This document shows, piece by piece, positions 44,989-56,200 of a DNA stretch of 64,000 nt. A program made the position numbers and the translations under genes. Under the pieces are notes generated by a model. The model was given only the letters and a program-made list of their open reading frames with translations. It was not told the DNA's origin and did no database searches. Each line of letters opens with the position of its first letter. Position 1 is the stretch's first letter. This DNA is from Tilletiaria anomala UBC 951 (Eukaryota > Basidiomycota > Exobasidiomycetes > Georgefischeriales > Tilletiariaceae), in NCBI RefSeq assembly GCF_000711695.1, contig NW_013547006.1, forward strand, positions 124,001-188,000, in the 5' to 3' direction.

Positions 44989-46269
44989 ATGCGCCACTTC
45001 CTTTGGACTGCTGTTCGATCCATCCCCACTTCGAAGGCCATCGCGCATCGCAGCTTCAGCCAATCATTCGCACGCAAAATGAAAATCGTTCCAGGTGAGC
45101 TCGTCGGTTCCGGAAAGTGCATTTGATTTGACAGGCCTAGGCCTTGTATAGCTCGCAATCATGACTGAACCCTGAGTATTCCCATGACGTAGTCCCCGTG
45201 CGTGATGACAACTACGCATACCTCGTCATCGACGACATGGCATCGGGGCCGCTGAGTGCTGCTTTTGTGGACCCGTTCGACGTGAAGAAGTTGCAGGCGG
45301 AGGCAGAGAAGCAAGGCATCAAAGAGATAATCGCCTGCATAACCACTCACCGTGAATCGCTACCCATGAGGGCCGAGAGCTGTTGTTCCATTATATTGAC
45401 ACAACTGACCTGTTCTGCTTCCCTCTCAGATCATGCTGATCACTCTGGCGGAAACAACGACTTCGTGAGTGTCTTATAGAATTCTCAAAGCGCTGCGACT
45501 CGCGCTGAATTTTTGATTCCCGGCCACCTTCTAGGCGAAAGCATACCCTGGCAAACCAATCTGGGGTGGCTCACACCAAATCCCCAAGCTGACGAAACAA
45601 GTTGGCCATCTAGACTCTTTCCCGCTTAGGGAAGGGTCCAGTATTCAGGTCACAGGCCATGCTACACCGTGTCATACCCAAGACTCAGTCTGCTTCTTCC
45701 TCGAGGACAAGGCTGACGGTAACAAGAAGGGCGTCTTTACAGGGTGAGCACGAACGAGGATATTATCGTCATCGCTGCGAGGTAGGGTCTGAGCTTATAC
45801 CACTCGATGTATTCGTAGAGACACGCTTTTCATAAGTGGTTGCGGACGGTTTTTTGAAGGAACAGCAGAGGAGATGCACAAGGCGCTCAACAAGACATTG
45901 GCAGCCTTACCAGACGACACAGTCATCTATTGCGGACACGGTGGGTGCAACTTTCGCACAAGAAGATGGGTGAAAGTCTGACTTCATTCCTGACCTCCAT
46001 CAGAATACACGAAATCGAACGTCGCATTCTCTGCAGCCGTCTTGCCACACCGACCCGCCGTCAAGTCGCTTGTCCAGGATTTGCAGAAGAGTCGCAACTC
46101 GAATGTCACAACGGGCGTGTACACAATCGGCGACGAGAAGAAGCACAACGTCTTCATGCTGGTCGACGACGAAGAGGTTCGCAGCAAGGTTGGCGGAAAG
46201 GATTCGATAGACACGATGGCCAAGCTGAGGGAGGCGAAGAACAATGGTTCTCTGAAAGCCAGCATCTGA
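44989..46269 (+). CDS. GLO2: Hydroxyacylglutathione hydrolase (glyoxalase II), possible dual cytosolic/mitochondrial
   Basis: Six exons (44989-45094, 45193-45351, 45430-45464, 45535-45743, 45819-45940, 46004-46269) encode 298 residues. Glyoxalase II splits S-D-lactoylglutathione to D-lactate and glutathione. It has the metallo-beta-lactamase zinc motif [11 protein letters not shown], split across exons 2/3 and recovered by the splice. [18 protein letters not shown] (metal His), [20 protein letters not shown] and [15 protein letters not shown] (substrate loop) follow. Two in-frame starts exist. The downstream ATG (45079, [16 protein letters not shown]) is the classical cytosolic start. The upstream ATG (44989) directly follows an in-frame TAA and adds 30 residues, [20 protein letters not shown] plus [10 protein letters not shown], basic, Ser-rich and without acidic residues, like a mitochondrial presequence. 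The 35-base exon 3 is very small. Confidence 0.93.
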
Positions 46270-47021
46270 AATCAAGAATGTATGCACTCACTGGGCAGTT
46301 GCTGACTAGAGCCTGCCGTTCAAATGCGACCGGGGGCGACTCGAAGGTTGGCATCTTCCCTTTTACGACATTCTATTTTGTCGGCGCTAGCTTTTGGAAC
46401 AGCCTTTTCTCTCGTATGCATTGCACGTGCCGTGTGACAAGATGTCCATTCATGAGCTGGTGCATGACGAAATGGAGCGCCGCTCTGGGGGCGAGGTCGC
46501 GAGCTTTCACACTTCGAGCAAATGTACGTTGCAAATTGCAGCTCAGGGTGACCTGCTTCTACCCCAAAGCCTTTGATTGAGCACCGAGTCTGCATGCTCT
46601 CCTCATCCTGGTTGGCCACTGCCCATCCTCCTTGCTTGCACTTTGACCTCTCACGCGCTCTTCTTGCATTTGCAAGGGCAGAATGGAATGGCGGATAGGC
46701 TGCAGATGCGAGCAGTCTAAGAGGCGTACCGGTACAGGTATGTTAGGAGGTTAGGAAGTAGGACGGTCAGTCCTTGTGTCATGACGCAGAGTCACACTAT
46801 CAGAGGGAGATGGCTATCATGTTTGTGCGGGACGCTTGCGAGTGGCAAAAGTCAAAAGACGATTAGATATTTTTGGCTGTGGGTCCTGATAATCCTCAAA
46901 ATCCTCGTACTCGTCCACTCAGACCTGAATGCTGTATCTTTTCTTCCTCTGAGAAAACACAAAGGGTCTTAAGAGTGGCCCTTGTGAGGTTAGGAATGCC
47001 TGTTGGCGGAGCCCACTGGCT

Positions 47022-47060
47022 GGGAGATCGAACCGACAAGAAGAGCGCTAACGCGTTAGC
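47022..47060 (-). other. tRNA-like fragment (B-box-like sequence next to a palindrome)
   Basis: On the minus strand, GTTAGCGCTC (D-arm-like) is followed after eight bases by GGTTCGATCTCC (close to the B-box GGTTCGANTCC). No room exists for an anticodon arm and the T-stem does not close, so this is not a functional tRNA. It may be a tRNA- or SINE-derived remnant, or chance. Confidence 0.2.
47047..47060. repeat. 14-base perfect palindrome
   Basis: GCTAACGCGTTAGC is a perfect inverted repeat in intergenic DNA. It could bind a dimeric regulator or be chance. Confidence 0.6.
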
Positions 47061-48064
47061 TTCCCTGCTACCAGTTGTATAGAAGACCACACGAGACCAT
47101 CGCATGGCGAGGAGTATACCGTGGCGAACGAGGTCCGCGATGATTACCAACATTACAGCCAGGATGGCTACCTGAGCTAAGAGACCGTCCAGCAGCAAGC
47201 TGATGACGAAATCCCGGCACACTAAAGTGACCATGGCCGGAGACGAGATCCGCTCTGAAGCGGGCAGTACCCCGACCGCATGAAACGTTTCATGCTGCAG
47301 GATCCTCCTTGGCGAGTGATCCATTCTTTCTCTGCAACCTAGTTGTCTCTGCCCTCCACCACCTTGGGTTTCATTTCTGCACCGCATTTTCTGGGAAGAA
47401 GTCTAGGGAAAGACTTTCTTTATTTCACTTCGTTGTCCCTGCTCGCTGCTGTGAGATCTGTTGGTTGTATACTCTCTCTGCCGGTCCCTCTTACATATCA
47501 ATTCTCTTCTAATTTGTGTACATTGGCAGATGCTGATCGTAGTCCCACATGAGACTCGCTGGAGCTCCTGAGCATCTGAAGAAAGTCACAAGTCCTTCAT
47601 CCGTTTTATATTGAAGACAGGCTGGCAATCAATTTTTCTAAATGCCTCCTCCTTCCGTTTGACGCTTGAGGTAGTCCGGCTCCAGGGAATTCTGACGCAT
47701 GGTGATGCGCACCCGCTTACGCATTGGTTGACGCCTCGACACCTTACACTTTTGATTTGCCTCCTGGAACCTGCGGGTGGACGGTCTGACCCCTGACCTC
47801 CTGACGAATGAGAGCGCGTCACCTGAGACGAGACCGGCTGGGCAGCGTGGGCGATGGATCCCTATGTTGATTTCGAGAAAGGTCCCGAGATTACAGACGG
47901 CGGTAGCTTTCAGGCGTTGAAGGTGCTCGCTGGCGTAAACACGATCAACACCATCGTCAATGTGAAAGAGGTGAAAGATCTGGCTCTCTGAAAGTTGCTT
48001 TTGATGTATTCTCCATGGAGGCCGCCGAAATTTCATCCCATAATATACACATGTGAAAGGAACT

Positions 48065-51000
48065 TCACGGTACTGTTACAGTGAGGGCGATGGTATTGCC
48101 CTTCTGCACGCCGTCAACCTTGACTGTGCCGGAGTTGTCTTCGACGATAATCTTGCGAGCATCACCAGCCGGCAGCTCGAGAGTCCATTGCCACGAACCA
48201 GGGTAGCCTTTGTTACGCGCATCGATTCTGAACAGTACTTCGCTCGCTTCTCTCCCCGACTGCACGCAGCATGTCAGAGCAAATTCGGTGAAAGCACCGG
48301 CCATTGCCTCGTTGGTGATTCCGTCGTCCTCGATCAACGTGAATGTTATCGCTTCTACTGTGCGTTTACGGTCAGCAGCAGCCGGGAAGAGCTGAATGGT
48401 GCGCTTGAGGCGCGCGTCCTGATCGAACACAGTCGCACGTGCTCTTCCTGCAAGTATGAGAAGACCGTTTTCACGGATGAGGGTCGGACAGTAGCTCAAA
48501 GGCGCCGGAAGCGTTATGAGTCGAGCAGCTTGACCTCGCTTTTCTGGCTTGATCCATTGTTGGCCGTGCAGATCATACCACCAGCACTCGGTCAGGGGCG
48601 CGTCACCATCCGCGCCGTCAACCAGAAAAGGCAAGTTGAACACCACTTCACGAGCGCCAAAGTCGAGCGCTGGAGCAGCCAGGATTGTGTCGCCCAGAAG
48701 GAACTGCTCGTCTTGGCCAAGGCATGCACGGACATTAGAATGTTTCCACAACAACGGTCGGAGAACTGGCCACCCTTTCCGCTGGTACTCTGCGATGTAG
48801 AGAGAGTAGAGCATCGGCACGAGCTGGTACCGCAGTCGCAGCGCGTCGAGCAGCGCGTCCATCACATCCTTCTGGTCAGCGTACATGTAGAATGTCGTCG
48901 AGATTGCCTTCCAAGAGTGAAGCGTGAAGCGTGAATGCCAGACCGACTGCTGGCACCACCGCACGAGCAGCTCAGGACTGGGGCTGTGAGCGCCCGCAAA
49001 GCCGCCGATGTCGTGCCCGTACAGCCCTGCGCCGAAGCTGAGGCCAACGCTGAGCGTCATCTTTGTATTGTACTTGAGGCATTTCCATGTCGTGCTGTTG
49101 TCGCCACTCCAAGTGCCGTGCGCATATGCCTGGATGCCTGGCACTGCGGAGCGCGTGACGACGATTGGACGTGTGGACGGGTCGGTGCGAGCCATCTGCT
49201 CCCAAGAGGCTTTAGCCATGCCCATTGTCAGCGTCGCGCGCCCGACTGCGCCAACTTCGATCTCGCCGCCTCGCCAGCCCATCCGATCCTCCACCTGCTG
49301 AGCCAATTTCTCGCTGACCGACTTCGGCGTAGGCACGATAACACTGCTGGCAGCTTGCTCTGGAGCTGCCCACCCGTTGACTTCTCCAGCGATGCGTTGC
49401 GCATCGTCGATCAATGTCGAGAACTCATTGTTGTCGATCCAGAGGCCGGTGATGCCATTGGCAGCGACACCATGTCTGATCGCCTTCTGCCAGAAGTCCG
49501 AACCAGCTTTGGACGAAAAATCGACGTGCGAGCCCGCGGCTGTCTGTCCCATTGATGCACTCCAATGGTACGTTCTGGACGAATCGTTCAGCGTAACTGA
49601 ACTGGTGCCTTTTCCGCCGGCGACAAGCGCGTCCTTGGCAGCTTTGACGAACGCACCAGCGAGTGCCGCCTCCTTGTACCATTTGTGACCTTCAAGCAAC
49701 CATGGCTTTACGTTGATAATGAGGTGACATTGTAGCTGTTTTTCCAGCTTGTTGCCCAGTCCAGGCGGGTCGGGATACTTTGTCTTGTTCCAAAGAAAGT
49801 ACATCCTCTCTCCGCTCTGTTCGTCGAGGCAGTATCCAGAGCTGAGATGCATCCCGTCGACTGGGAAGCCATACTGACGCGTCTCGATCACATAATCCCC
49901 CACGGCTTCCTGCGCGTTGTCCAGCTCTGCAAGGGTCATGGAGCTTGCAAGGTAGCCGAAGGAGGCAAGGCGCGGGAGCGTTGGCGATGCTTGCCAATTC
50001 GGCGTCACATTCCGCGGAAGGCGGGGTGCGTCGCTTGCGAACTGATGGGAGGCCGTAACGTGCGGCGTCACAAGTGCTGCTAGTTGAGAGACAATGTCTC
50101 GAAGGCGCGGCTTCGGAGCCGGTGACGCTCTTGCTTGAACATCACTTTGAGAATCGAAGCTACTGGCACCTAGCAGGACGTAGTAGTCTAGCGCGCCTTG
50201 CTCGATGCTAAAACTGCGCGAGTCGCCGGTACTAAAATCGTGCTCAGCGCCAAAGTCTGCGACGGAAGGGGCGAGCGAGTTGTAGTACATGCCGAGCCAG
50301 AAGTTGGTGGAGGAGTTGTACAGCAAATAGAAAGGGCAAAGCTGGAATGTCCACAAGTCATGCGCTGTTTCACGAATGAAAAGCTGGCGCAACGCAAACG
50401 CACCTTGTACAGAGGATCCGTCTCCTCGACATCGTACGCGAGCGAATCGCGTGCATCGAGGATGTACCGCTTGCCCGTCTTGAGCATAGGGCCTTTTGTC
50501 TCGCCAAGCCCGTAGAGGAACTCGGTCGTATCATCGTGCGGCTGGAGGTGGTTGTCGTTGGCGCTGCGATGATGTTCCGAAAGCGGCTTGTACCCCTCGC
50601 GCTCGACGTAATGAAACACTCGCCCTGATCGCTGGTCATACATGTAGGCTGTCTTGAAGTCGCATAGGAAGGGTGAGACGGAGGAGGGCCAAGCCCAGGT
50701 CAAGCGAACCACATTGGCGAAATTCACGGTGATCTGGATACCTTCTGGCGAGAGAAGGTTGACGATCTTTGCGTCCGGAACGTGCTGCAGTACGAGGCAG
50801 TGTATAAGCGATCGCCTTTAGTTTTGGCATGGCGACCTCGCAACCTACCTCTGCTGTCCATTCGCAACCACAACTTCCCTCTACCGTCTCCCACGCGACG
50901 CCATCTCTTCCAGTGGGATGCCGATGCCGATCATCCAGCTTGACTTGCAGCGCTTCGGGAGCCAGCTTGTGCACGACGCGTACAAGGCGGTCCGAGATGG

Positions 51001-51139
51001 GATGGACATGCAGTCGGTTGCCACTGGCATTGACCAGCGTGAGAATCGGTTCACCAACATCTGCGTTTATCGATGGAGCCTGGGTGCCTTTCGGTCGCAA
51101 GTTCTCGACGCGCCAGTCGCTCGGATTAACGAGGCGCAT
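48065..51139 (-). CDS. Glycoside hydrolase family 31 (alpha-glucosidase/xylosidase type)
   Basis: Three exons (51139-50849, 50784 to about 50400, about 50364-48065) encode about 991 residues. The N-terminal beta-sandwich part includes GNRLHVHPISDRLVRVVHK and TTEFLYGLGETKGPMLKTGK. The catalytic barrel has the nucleophile Asp in ITGLWIDNNEF (about 533) and the acid/base Asp in GTWSGDNSTTWK (about 646, the GH31 WxGDN motif). YGHDIGGFAG follows downstream. GH31 retaining enzymes release alpha-glucose or alpha-xylose. No signal peptide is visible, so an intracellular role is likely. Intron 1 (GTAGGT donor, phase 0) is clear. Intron 2 appears to be only 35 bases (50365-50399, phase 1); without some splice the frame is broken after TDPLYK. 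The true start could lie further upstream, since the frame stays open. Confidence 0.88.
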
Positions 51140-52268
51140 GGCTACTGTGTGGAAAGACTGCAAATTAGCTGCTGCGTCAGCGACCTCGTATAAATGCAGA
51201 CGTGGGCATACATCGTCCTCACAATGACCTGCAGAGTCGATGTGTGCACGCCATCCTCTCTTATAAGACGGCGATTGGTCTTCTTTCCGAAGGCCCTCTT
51301 GTTGGGTCTCCAAGCTGTGTCCCCCACGGGGTGCTGGGCAAGCAGCTGAGTGGCCATGTGCTTCTCTTTCACTCTCGTGAGAAACGCGTCGGAAAAGGTG
51401 GAGACTCGGATATTCGGTGACGGTCCGAGCCGGTCCGAAGTTGCCGACACACATGTGGTTATGTAATCGATGTCCATTGACCCTTCCAAGTTGCAGTTGA
51501 GTGAGCTTCCAACGGCACCATCGCACCGACCTTGATGCCTTCTATCTATGCAGTTCTTTGTCCAGAGCCCAGACGACCGTTGAGCTGCTTTGGTGCGACC
51601 ATTAGGTCTTATCAGAGGCTCGTGTAACCGCTGCCGACGGGCTGTGCAGCGCACTAGTCTTTCTTTTGCTTCGCCGCGCCAGCCTTTGTGGGCAAGAGAG
51701 GGAAGGAGCTTGTGCCGCTCTCATTGGGCCTGGCCGTCTAAAGTGCTAGCAAGACAAGATTGAATTACCGCTCGCAAAGTCTCAACCTTCTCGCTCTGGC
51801 TTTCTCAGAATGGCAGGGCCTCTTGTCTCCCCTTTAAATACTCTTGAAAAGCTACTACCTTTACATTTTCCCTTTCCTTCCACCTTCATTCCTCACCTCT
51901 CATCTGCGCACCCTTCCTCGCCTGGCTCTAACGAAGCTCATCAGCTCTGGTAGCTGCACTCCCTCCCTCCCACCCTCACGATAATCCTTCCGTCCACCCT
52001 TGCTTTACGTACGGTGAACAGCCACACACCGTCGCTGTCTGATACAACGACCTGTTCCTTCCATCTCGCTATTGCCAAGTTCAACGACGGTCAACAACTC
52101 GCACAGCTCAACTAAGTACGACACAATAGCTAAGCGCTAGACGCCCAGCAAAAAGCAAGTTACTACGGCTTCTCAAGCCCCTCGGCAGCGCACCTTCTGG
52201 TCAAGGTTATATTACCGATCCCGAACCTCCCCCCTCGCTCCTATCCTTAACGGCCTTCACGAGTCATC
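51140..52268. other. Shared upstream region of divergent GH31 and secreted-protein genes
   Basis: About 1.1 kb without a supportable gene. The 51780-52260 half is strongly C/T-rich on the plus strand (separate entry). Confidence 0.5.
51840..52260 (+). promoter_or_regulatory. Pyrimidine-rich leader/promoter of the secreted repeat protein gene
   Basis: Long CT-rich blocks with interspersed CCTC, TTCC and CCCT words lead into the start codon at 52269. Such pyrimidine-rich leaders mark strongly transcribed fungal genes. The transcription start cannot be placed from sequence. Confidence 0.4.
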
Positions 52269-52886
52269 ATGGCCTTCTTCTATTCTTCCGCATCCAAGTC
52301 GACCCTCCTCGCCCTCCTGATCACATACCTTCTGCTCTTGCTCGCCTCCGCCCCCTTCGTCTCCACCGCACCGATCTCCCCTTCCGGTTCCAAGAATGTC
52401 AACATCAACAATGGCAATGTCATGAACGGATTCCGTTCGGGTCCTGCGCAGTACAGCACGGCGCAAACGGGTGGGGAAAGTGTCAAGGACTTAAACGGGA
52501 ACGATTCACTAGTCAGCAAGAAGAAGCGCGATCAGGCCCAAGATGCAGCAGGCGACGCGATCGCACAGGCATCTCCTGCTCCGCAGGCTGCAACCAATAA
52601 CGGCGCTATGCTCTCTGGCACACCCGCTCAGAACGCAGCCGCGTACAGCATCGGCGTCCCCGCTGCTCCGGCATCGACACCTGTTGCATCATCTTCCACG
52701 GCACCGCTGGCAGCGCCCGTACCAGCCCAGCACGCAGAAGCAGCCCCCGCTTCTGACGTCTGGGGGAATTCGAGCGGTGCAATGGGCGGGGCCAACGGGC
52801 AGATGCTGAGCGGTACGGCGACACAGAACAACGCTGCATACAATGAAGGCGTCGCAGCTATTACTGCACCATCTAAGACGAGGTAG
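52269..52886 (+). CDS. Small secreted protein with Kex2-like site and repeated motif
   Basis: A single-exon frame of 205 residues. Residues 1-34 form a signal peptide (hydrophobic core LLALLITYLLLLLASAPFVS, cleavage near STA-PI). Residues 35-83 form a Gly/Asn-rich segment. A KKKR site at 84-87 fits Kex2 processing. The rest is Ala/Pro/Gln-rich. One motif occurs twice: GAMLSGTPAQNAAAYSIGV (112-130) and GQMLSGTATQNNAAYNEGV (177-195), 12 of 19 positions identical. There are no cysteines in the mature part and no GPI signal. Overall design (signal peptide, Kex2 site, repeats) recalls secreted repeat proteins of smut fungi such as Rep1 of Ustilago maydis, which coats aerial hyphae. I do not see sequence identity to it. 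The start is well placed behind a pyrimidine-rich leader. Confidence 0.8.
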   Translation: MAFFYSSASKSTLLALLITYLLLLLASAPFVSTAPISPSGSKNVNINNGNVMNGFRSGPAQYSTAQTGGESVKDLNGNDSLVSKKKRDQAQDAAGDAIAQASPAPQAATNNGAMLSGTPAQNAAAYSIGVPAAPASTPVASSSTAPLAAPVPAQHAEAAPASDVWGNSSGAMGGANGQMLSGTATQNNAAYNEGVAAITAPSKTR

Positions 52887-53250
52887 CGGCAGCATCAATT
52901 TTCTGTCTCGTCTGTTGCCAGCAGCACCAAGCTAGGGGAGTACGCCGCGCTTGTTCAGCTCGAGGAAGCTCCTGTCAAAGCCCACCAAGTGCTCCTATGT
53001 AGCGTGGAAGAATGACATTTCTGATGCTCGATGAAAAAGCGTCCCCATAGCGAGCGCAATCCTCCTTCGTCCCGCAGACAAGGAGGCTGAATGCGTGTAT
53101 ATACCTCAGGATGACGAGAAATACATAAACAGATGGGAGCAAAACGGTCACACTTGGCGCGAGAGCATGGGCAATACAGTTGTGTGCATATACCAATCCT
53201 AATATACAGTATATCTGAATCGGATTAGTGACCCCTCCGGACCCCTGGGG
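52887..53250. other. Intergenic region between convergent genes
   Basis: About 360 bases, presumed 3' untranslated sequence of the secreted-protein gene and KCS1. No gene seen. Confidence 0.5.
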
Positions 53251-56200
53251 TCAAGTGGATACGTAACCTTTCAACCCTTCGGGACTATCACCGAAGATCT
53301 CATGGAAGACATCCTCATCGTCAACACGCAAATCGCCAATATCCACCGCGCGCCGGGTCTGAGCTTTCTCCTCATCTGCAGCTGAAGTACCTAACGCAGC
53401 GAGCGCCGCATCGATTCGCTTTTTGCGCTCCGTCTTCCATATCTCCGCGAACGACGCGCACAGATTCTTCAGACCCCACAGGTAGCCGCTGTCCGGCCCT
53501 TCGTGTAGACGCGGCGGGAAGCGCACGACCGGACGGGCAAAATACTCGTCGGGATCGATCAGCTCTTTCGGCGCCTCCTCGTTTGGATTGCGAAAGTCTG
53601 ATCCGGTGGTCGAATGTGCAAAATCGATGATACGGATCTTCATCTCGCCTTTCCTCCTACGCGCTTTCTTCGACCCGTCCATCAGCGGTGATGCTGTTCC
53701 GCTGCCAGCCTTGCTCGACTCGGACGAGACGGAGAGCAAGGATGGCGGCACGAGCTTGCCTCCGGATTGCGCGTCAACCGGCAGCATCGCCGGGCTGGCG
53801 GAGGCACTGTCGATCGTCGAGAGAGGAACACCCGCTATGCCGTGCTTGATACGCTGCTCGAAATCCTGCATCAGCTTGACTTGGATCTCGTGCGCGCCAT
53901 CGTAAATAAAGAGCAGGCTGCTTGCATAAAAGCGATACCCTTTAAGGCCGTGGACAATTCGTGCAAGCTGACGGAGCTGTTGCACGATCGACGGGAAGTG
54001 GTGCAACATCAGTACTTCCCCATTGTCGAAGAAGCGGCCCAAAGCGCGTGGGAAGTCCGCAGGCGCAACTTGCCGACCATAGTACTTGTCTTGGAAAATG
54101 TACGATTCCGTTGTGCAATCAAACACTTGCATGCCGCAGATACGCACACCGTGGGTGCGACTGGTGGTCTTGTCGCACTTCAACGTCTGGCTGTGCTTCT
54201 TTGCTTCCGTGGCATCCAGGCCATACTGGCGCGTGCCCATTTTCAGGTCCAGCACGCAAGGCGAACGCAGCCTTCCAGTCAGATCCTCCATCAAGAGAAA
54301 ATGGTCTTGCCTTGCCACATCGTCGTGCTCTTCGTGGTGCCTCGGCAGCAGCGGTGGCGATGCGATGTGCTCCTTAACTTCTGGTGGCGCTGTCGATGCT
54401 GATTCGACATCCTCCATCTCAAATACATTGGCCTCGGGAGAACGGGAGCGTTTCACCGCAGATTGGCTGTTGGACGGTACAGGCGTGGCTGAGCTAAGCG
54501 AAAGGTTCTGAAGCGGCAACGTGGCGTCGCTGTGCGCGCGTCGGGGTCGATGTGGTCCGCCTTCCGGCCACGGCTCGTGCTCGCCCGTCGCCGTGGGTGG
54601 TCTCGAGCCCCCGGGTGAGGTATCCATTGAGCCGGGAGCCCGTCGCTCCGAATTAGGCGTCCCTGTTCCGCCTGGTGTCGCTGCTGCACGCTCGCGCGAT
54701 TCCGATTTGCCGCGCGTACCGTAGGAGCCAGCGGACGGGTGAATGCCGTCCGCATGGCTTCGTTTGGACACGCGGCGCCCACGCTTGGTGGGGTCCTTGC
54801 TGAAGACCTCCCGGAGCACTTGCTCCTGCAATCGCCGATTGACGGCCGTGCTACCGCGTCCAAAGACGTGAACCGGGTAGCCGCCTGCAGGTGGCGTGCT
54901 ACCGGACTGGACGCCCCCATCGATCGGCGTGAAGGAGCCCGGCATCCCCCGAGACACATAGTCGGCGCCACCGGGAGAGAAGGAGGTCAAAGGTGAGGCA
55001 CCGGGTGTCATTGGGCTGGAGGATAGTGGGGGCGTGTTGATCCCTGCCGTGCCTAGCGCCGGCGAATCCAGTATGGCAGGCGACCATGCCCGATCTACAG
55101 CCGGAGCCATTAGCGGAGGTTGCTCGGAAGTCGCACGCTCGAAAGATCGGTTCTGCGCTTGCTGTTGCTGCAGTCTCGATCGACTCGAGTCGTGGCTGTG
55201 CGTCTGGTGGAGAGACACAGTGCGCTGATTGCCCTGGCGGAAGCTGCATCCGCTTCTTCGGAGGACCCATTCGGGCATTATGTGCCTGTTCAGCTCGACG
55301 GCCACTTCTGGGACCTCTTCGTCATTGTCCTGCTGCCCTTGGAAAATCTTGCGTTTCCCCTGCTGCGGCTGCGACGACGGCTGCTGCAGTGGCGAGAACC
55401 CGCTCTTGACACCAGCAGTGGCAGCAGCGGCACGGGAGGGGTCGCCTTCGGATCCGCGCCAGCCCTTCTCCTTCGCAGCGGGATCCACATGTCTAAACGT
55501 GACGTTGAGCACGCCGAGGTATTGCGGGATGAATTGCAACAGCTTGGGATGGTCCCTCTCGACCGCCTCGTAGAACTGGTTCTCGCGGCTGACGAGCGGC
55601 TTGCAGACAGCGCGCTTCGAGAAGCGGAAGATGGAGCTGTGCCCGCCGACCTGGTTGTTGAACGGCTGCAGCTGGACCACGGCGGGCGCACGTGCGCTGT
55701 GCGCACTGTGTCGGTGCTCATGGGGAGAGGGAGGGTGCGAGGCGGATGGCGAAGGAATGACGATTGATCCGCGAAGCTGCCCCCCCTCACTCGGCTCCAC
55801 GCCCGCTGCAAGTTGGCGCTGTCGCGAGCGAGGCCGAGCGCGTATCCTCCTATCCATGTCAAAGCCCTCGAAGTCCGGGCTAAAGGACGGGCTCGCATAC
55901 TCGCCTGCATTTCCCTCTTCTCCGACCCCCCAGTCATTCTGGTCGTCCTCGCTCTCGGTCTCCTCGAATTCCGTCGCGGACCACTGCTCCTCCGAATCGG
56001 TGGCATCCCCCTGAGACGGCACGAAGCTCCGACCATGAGGCTGGATGCCCACAATGCCGCCTTTTGATGTGACAGTTGAGAGAAGCGTCTCAACGGTTCG
56101 GCTCTCGACCTCGAGCGGACGACTCTGCTCTGAAAGACTAGGCTCCATCGTCGGCTCCTTGGCATGCTGCGAAGACGCATTGAACACGTCTGCAGACGGG

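Larger units (their letters stand above)
46270..48064. other. Intergenic region between convergent GLO2 and GH31 genes
   Basis: About 1.8 kb without a supportable gene. It holds a 14-base perfect palindrome and a B-box-like element near 47020-47060 (separate entries). Short frames show no domain. Confidence 0.5.
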
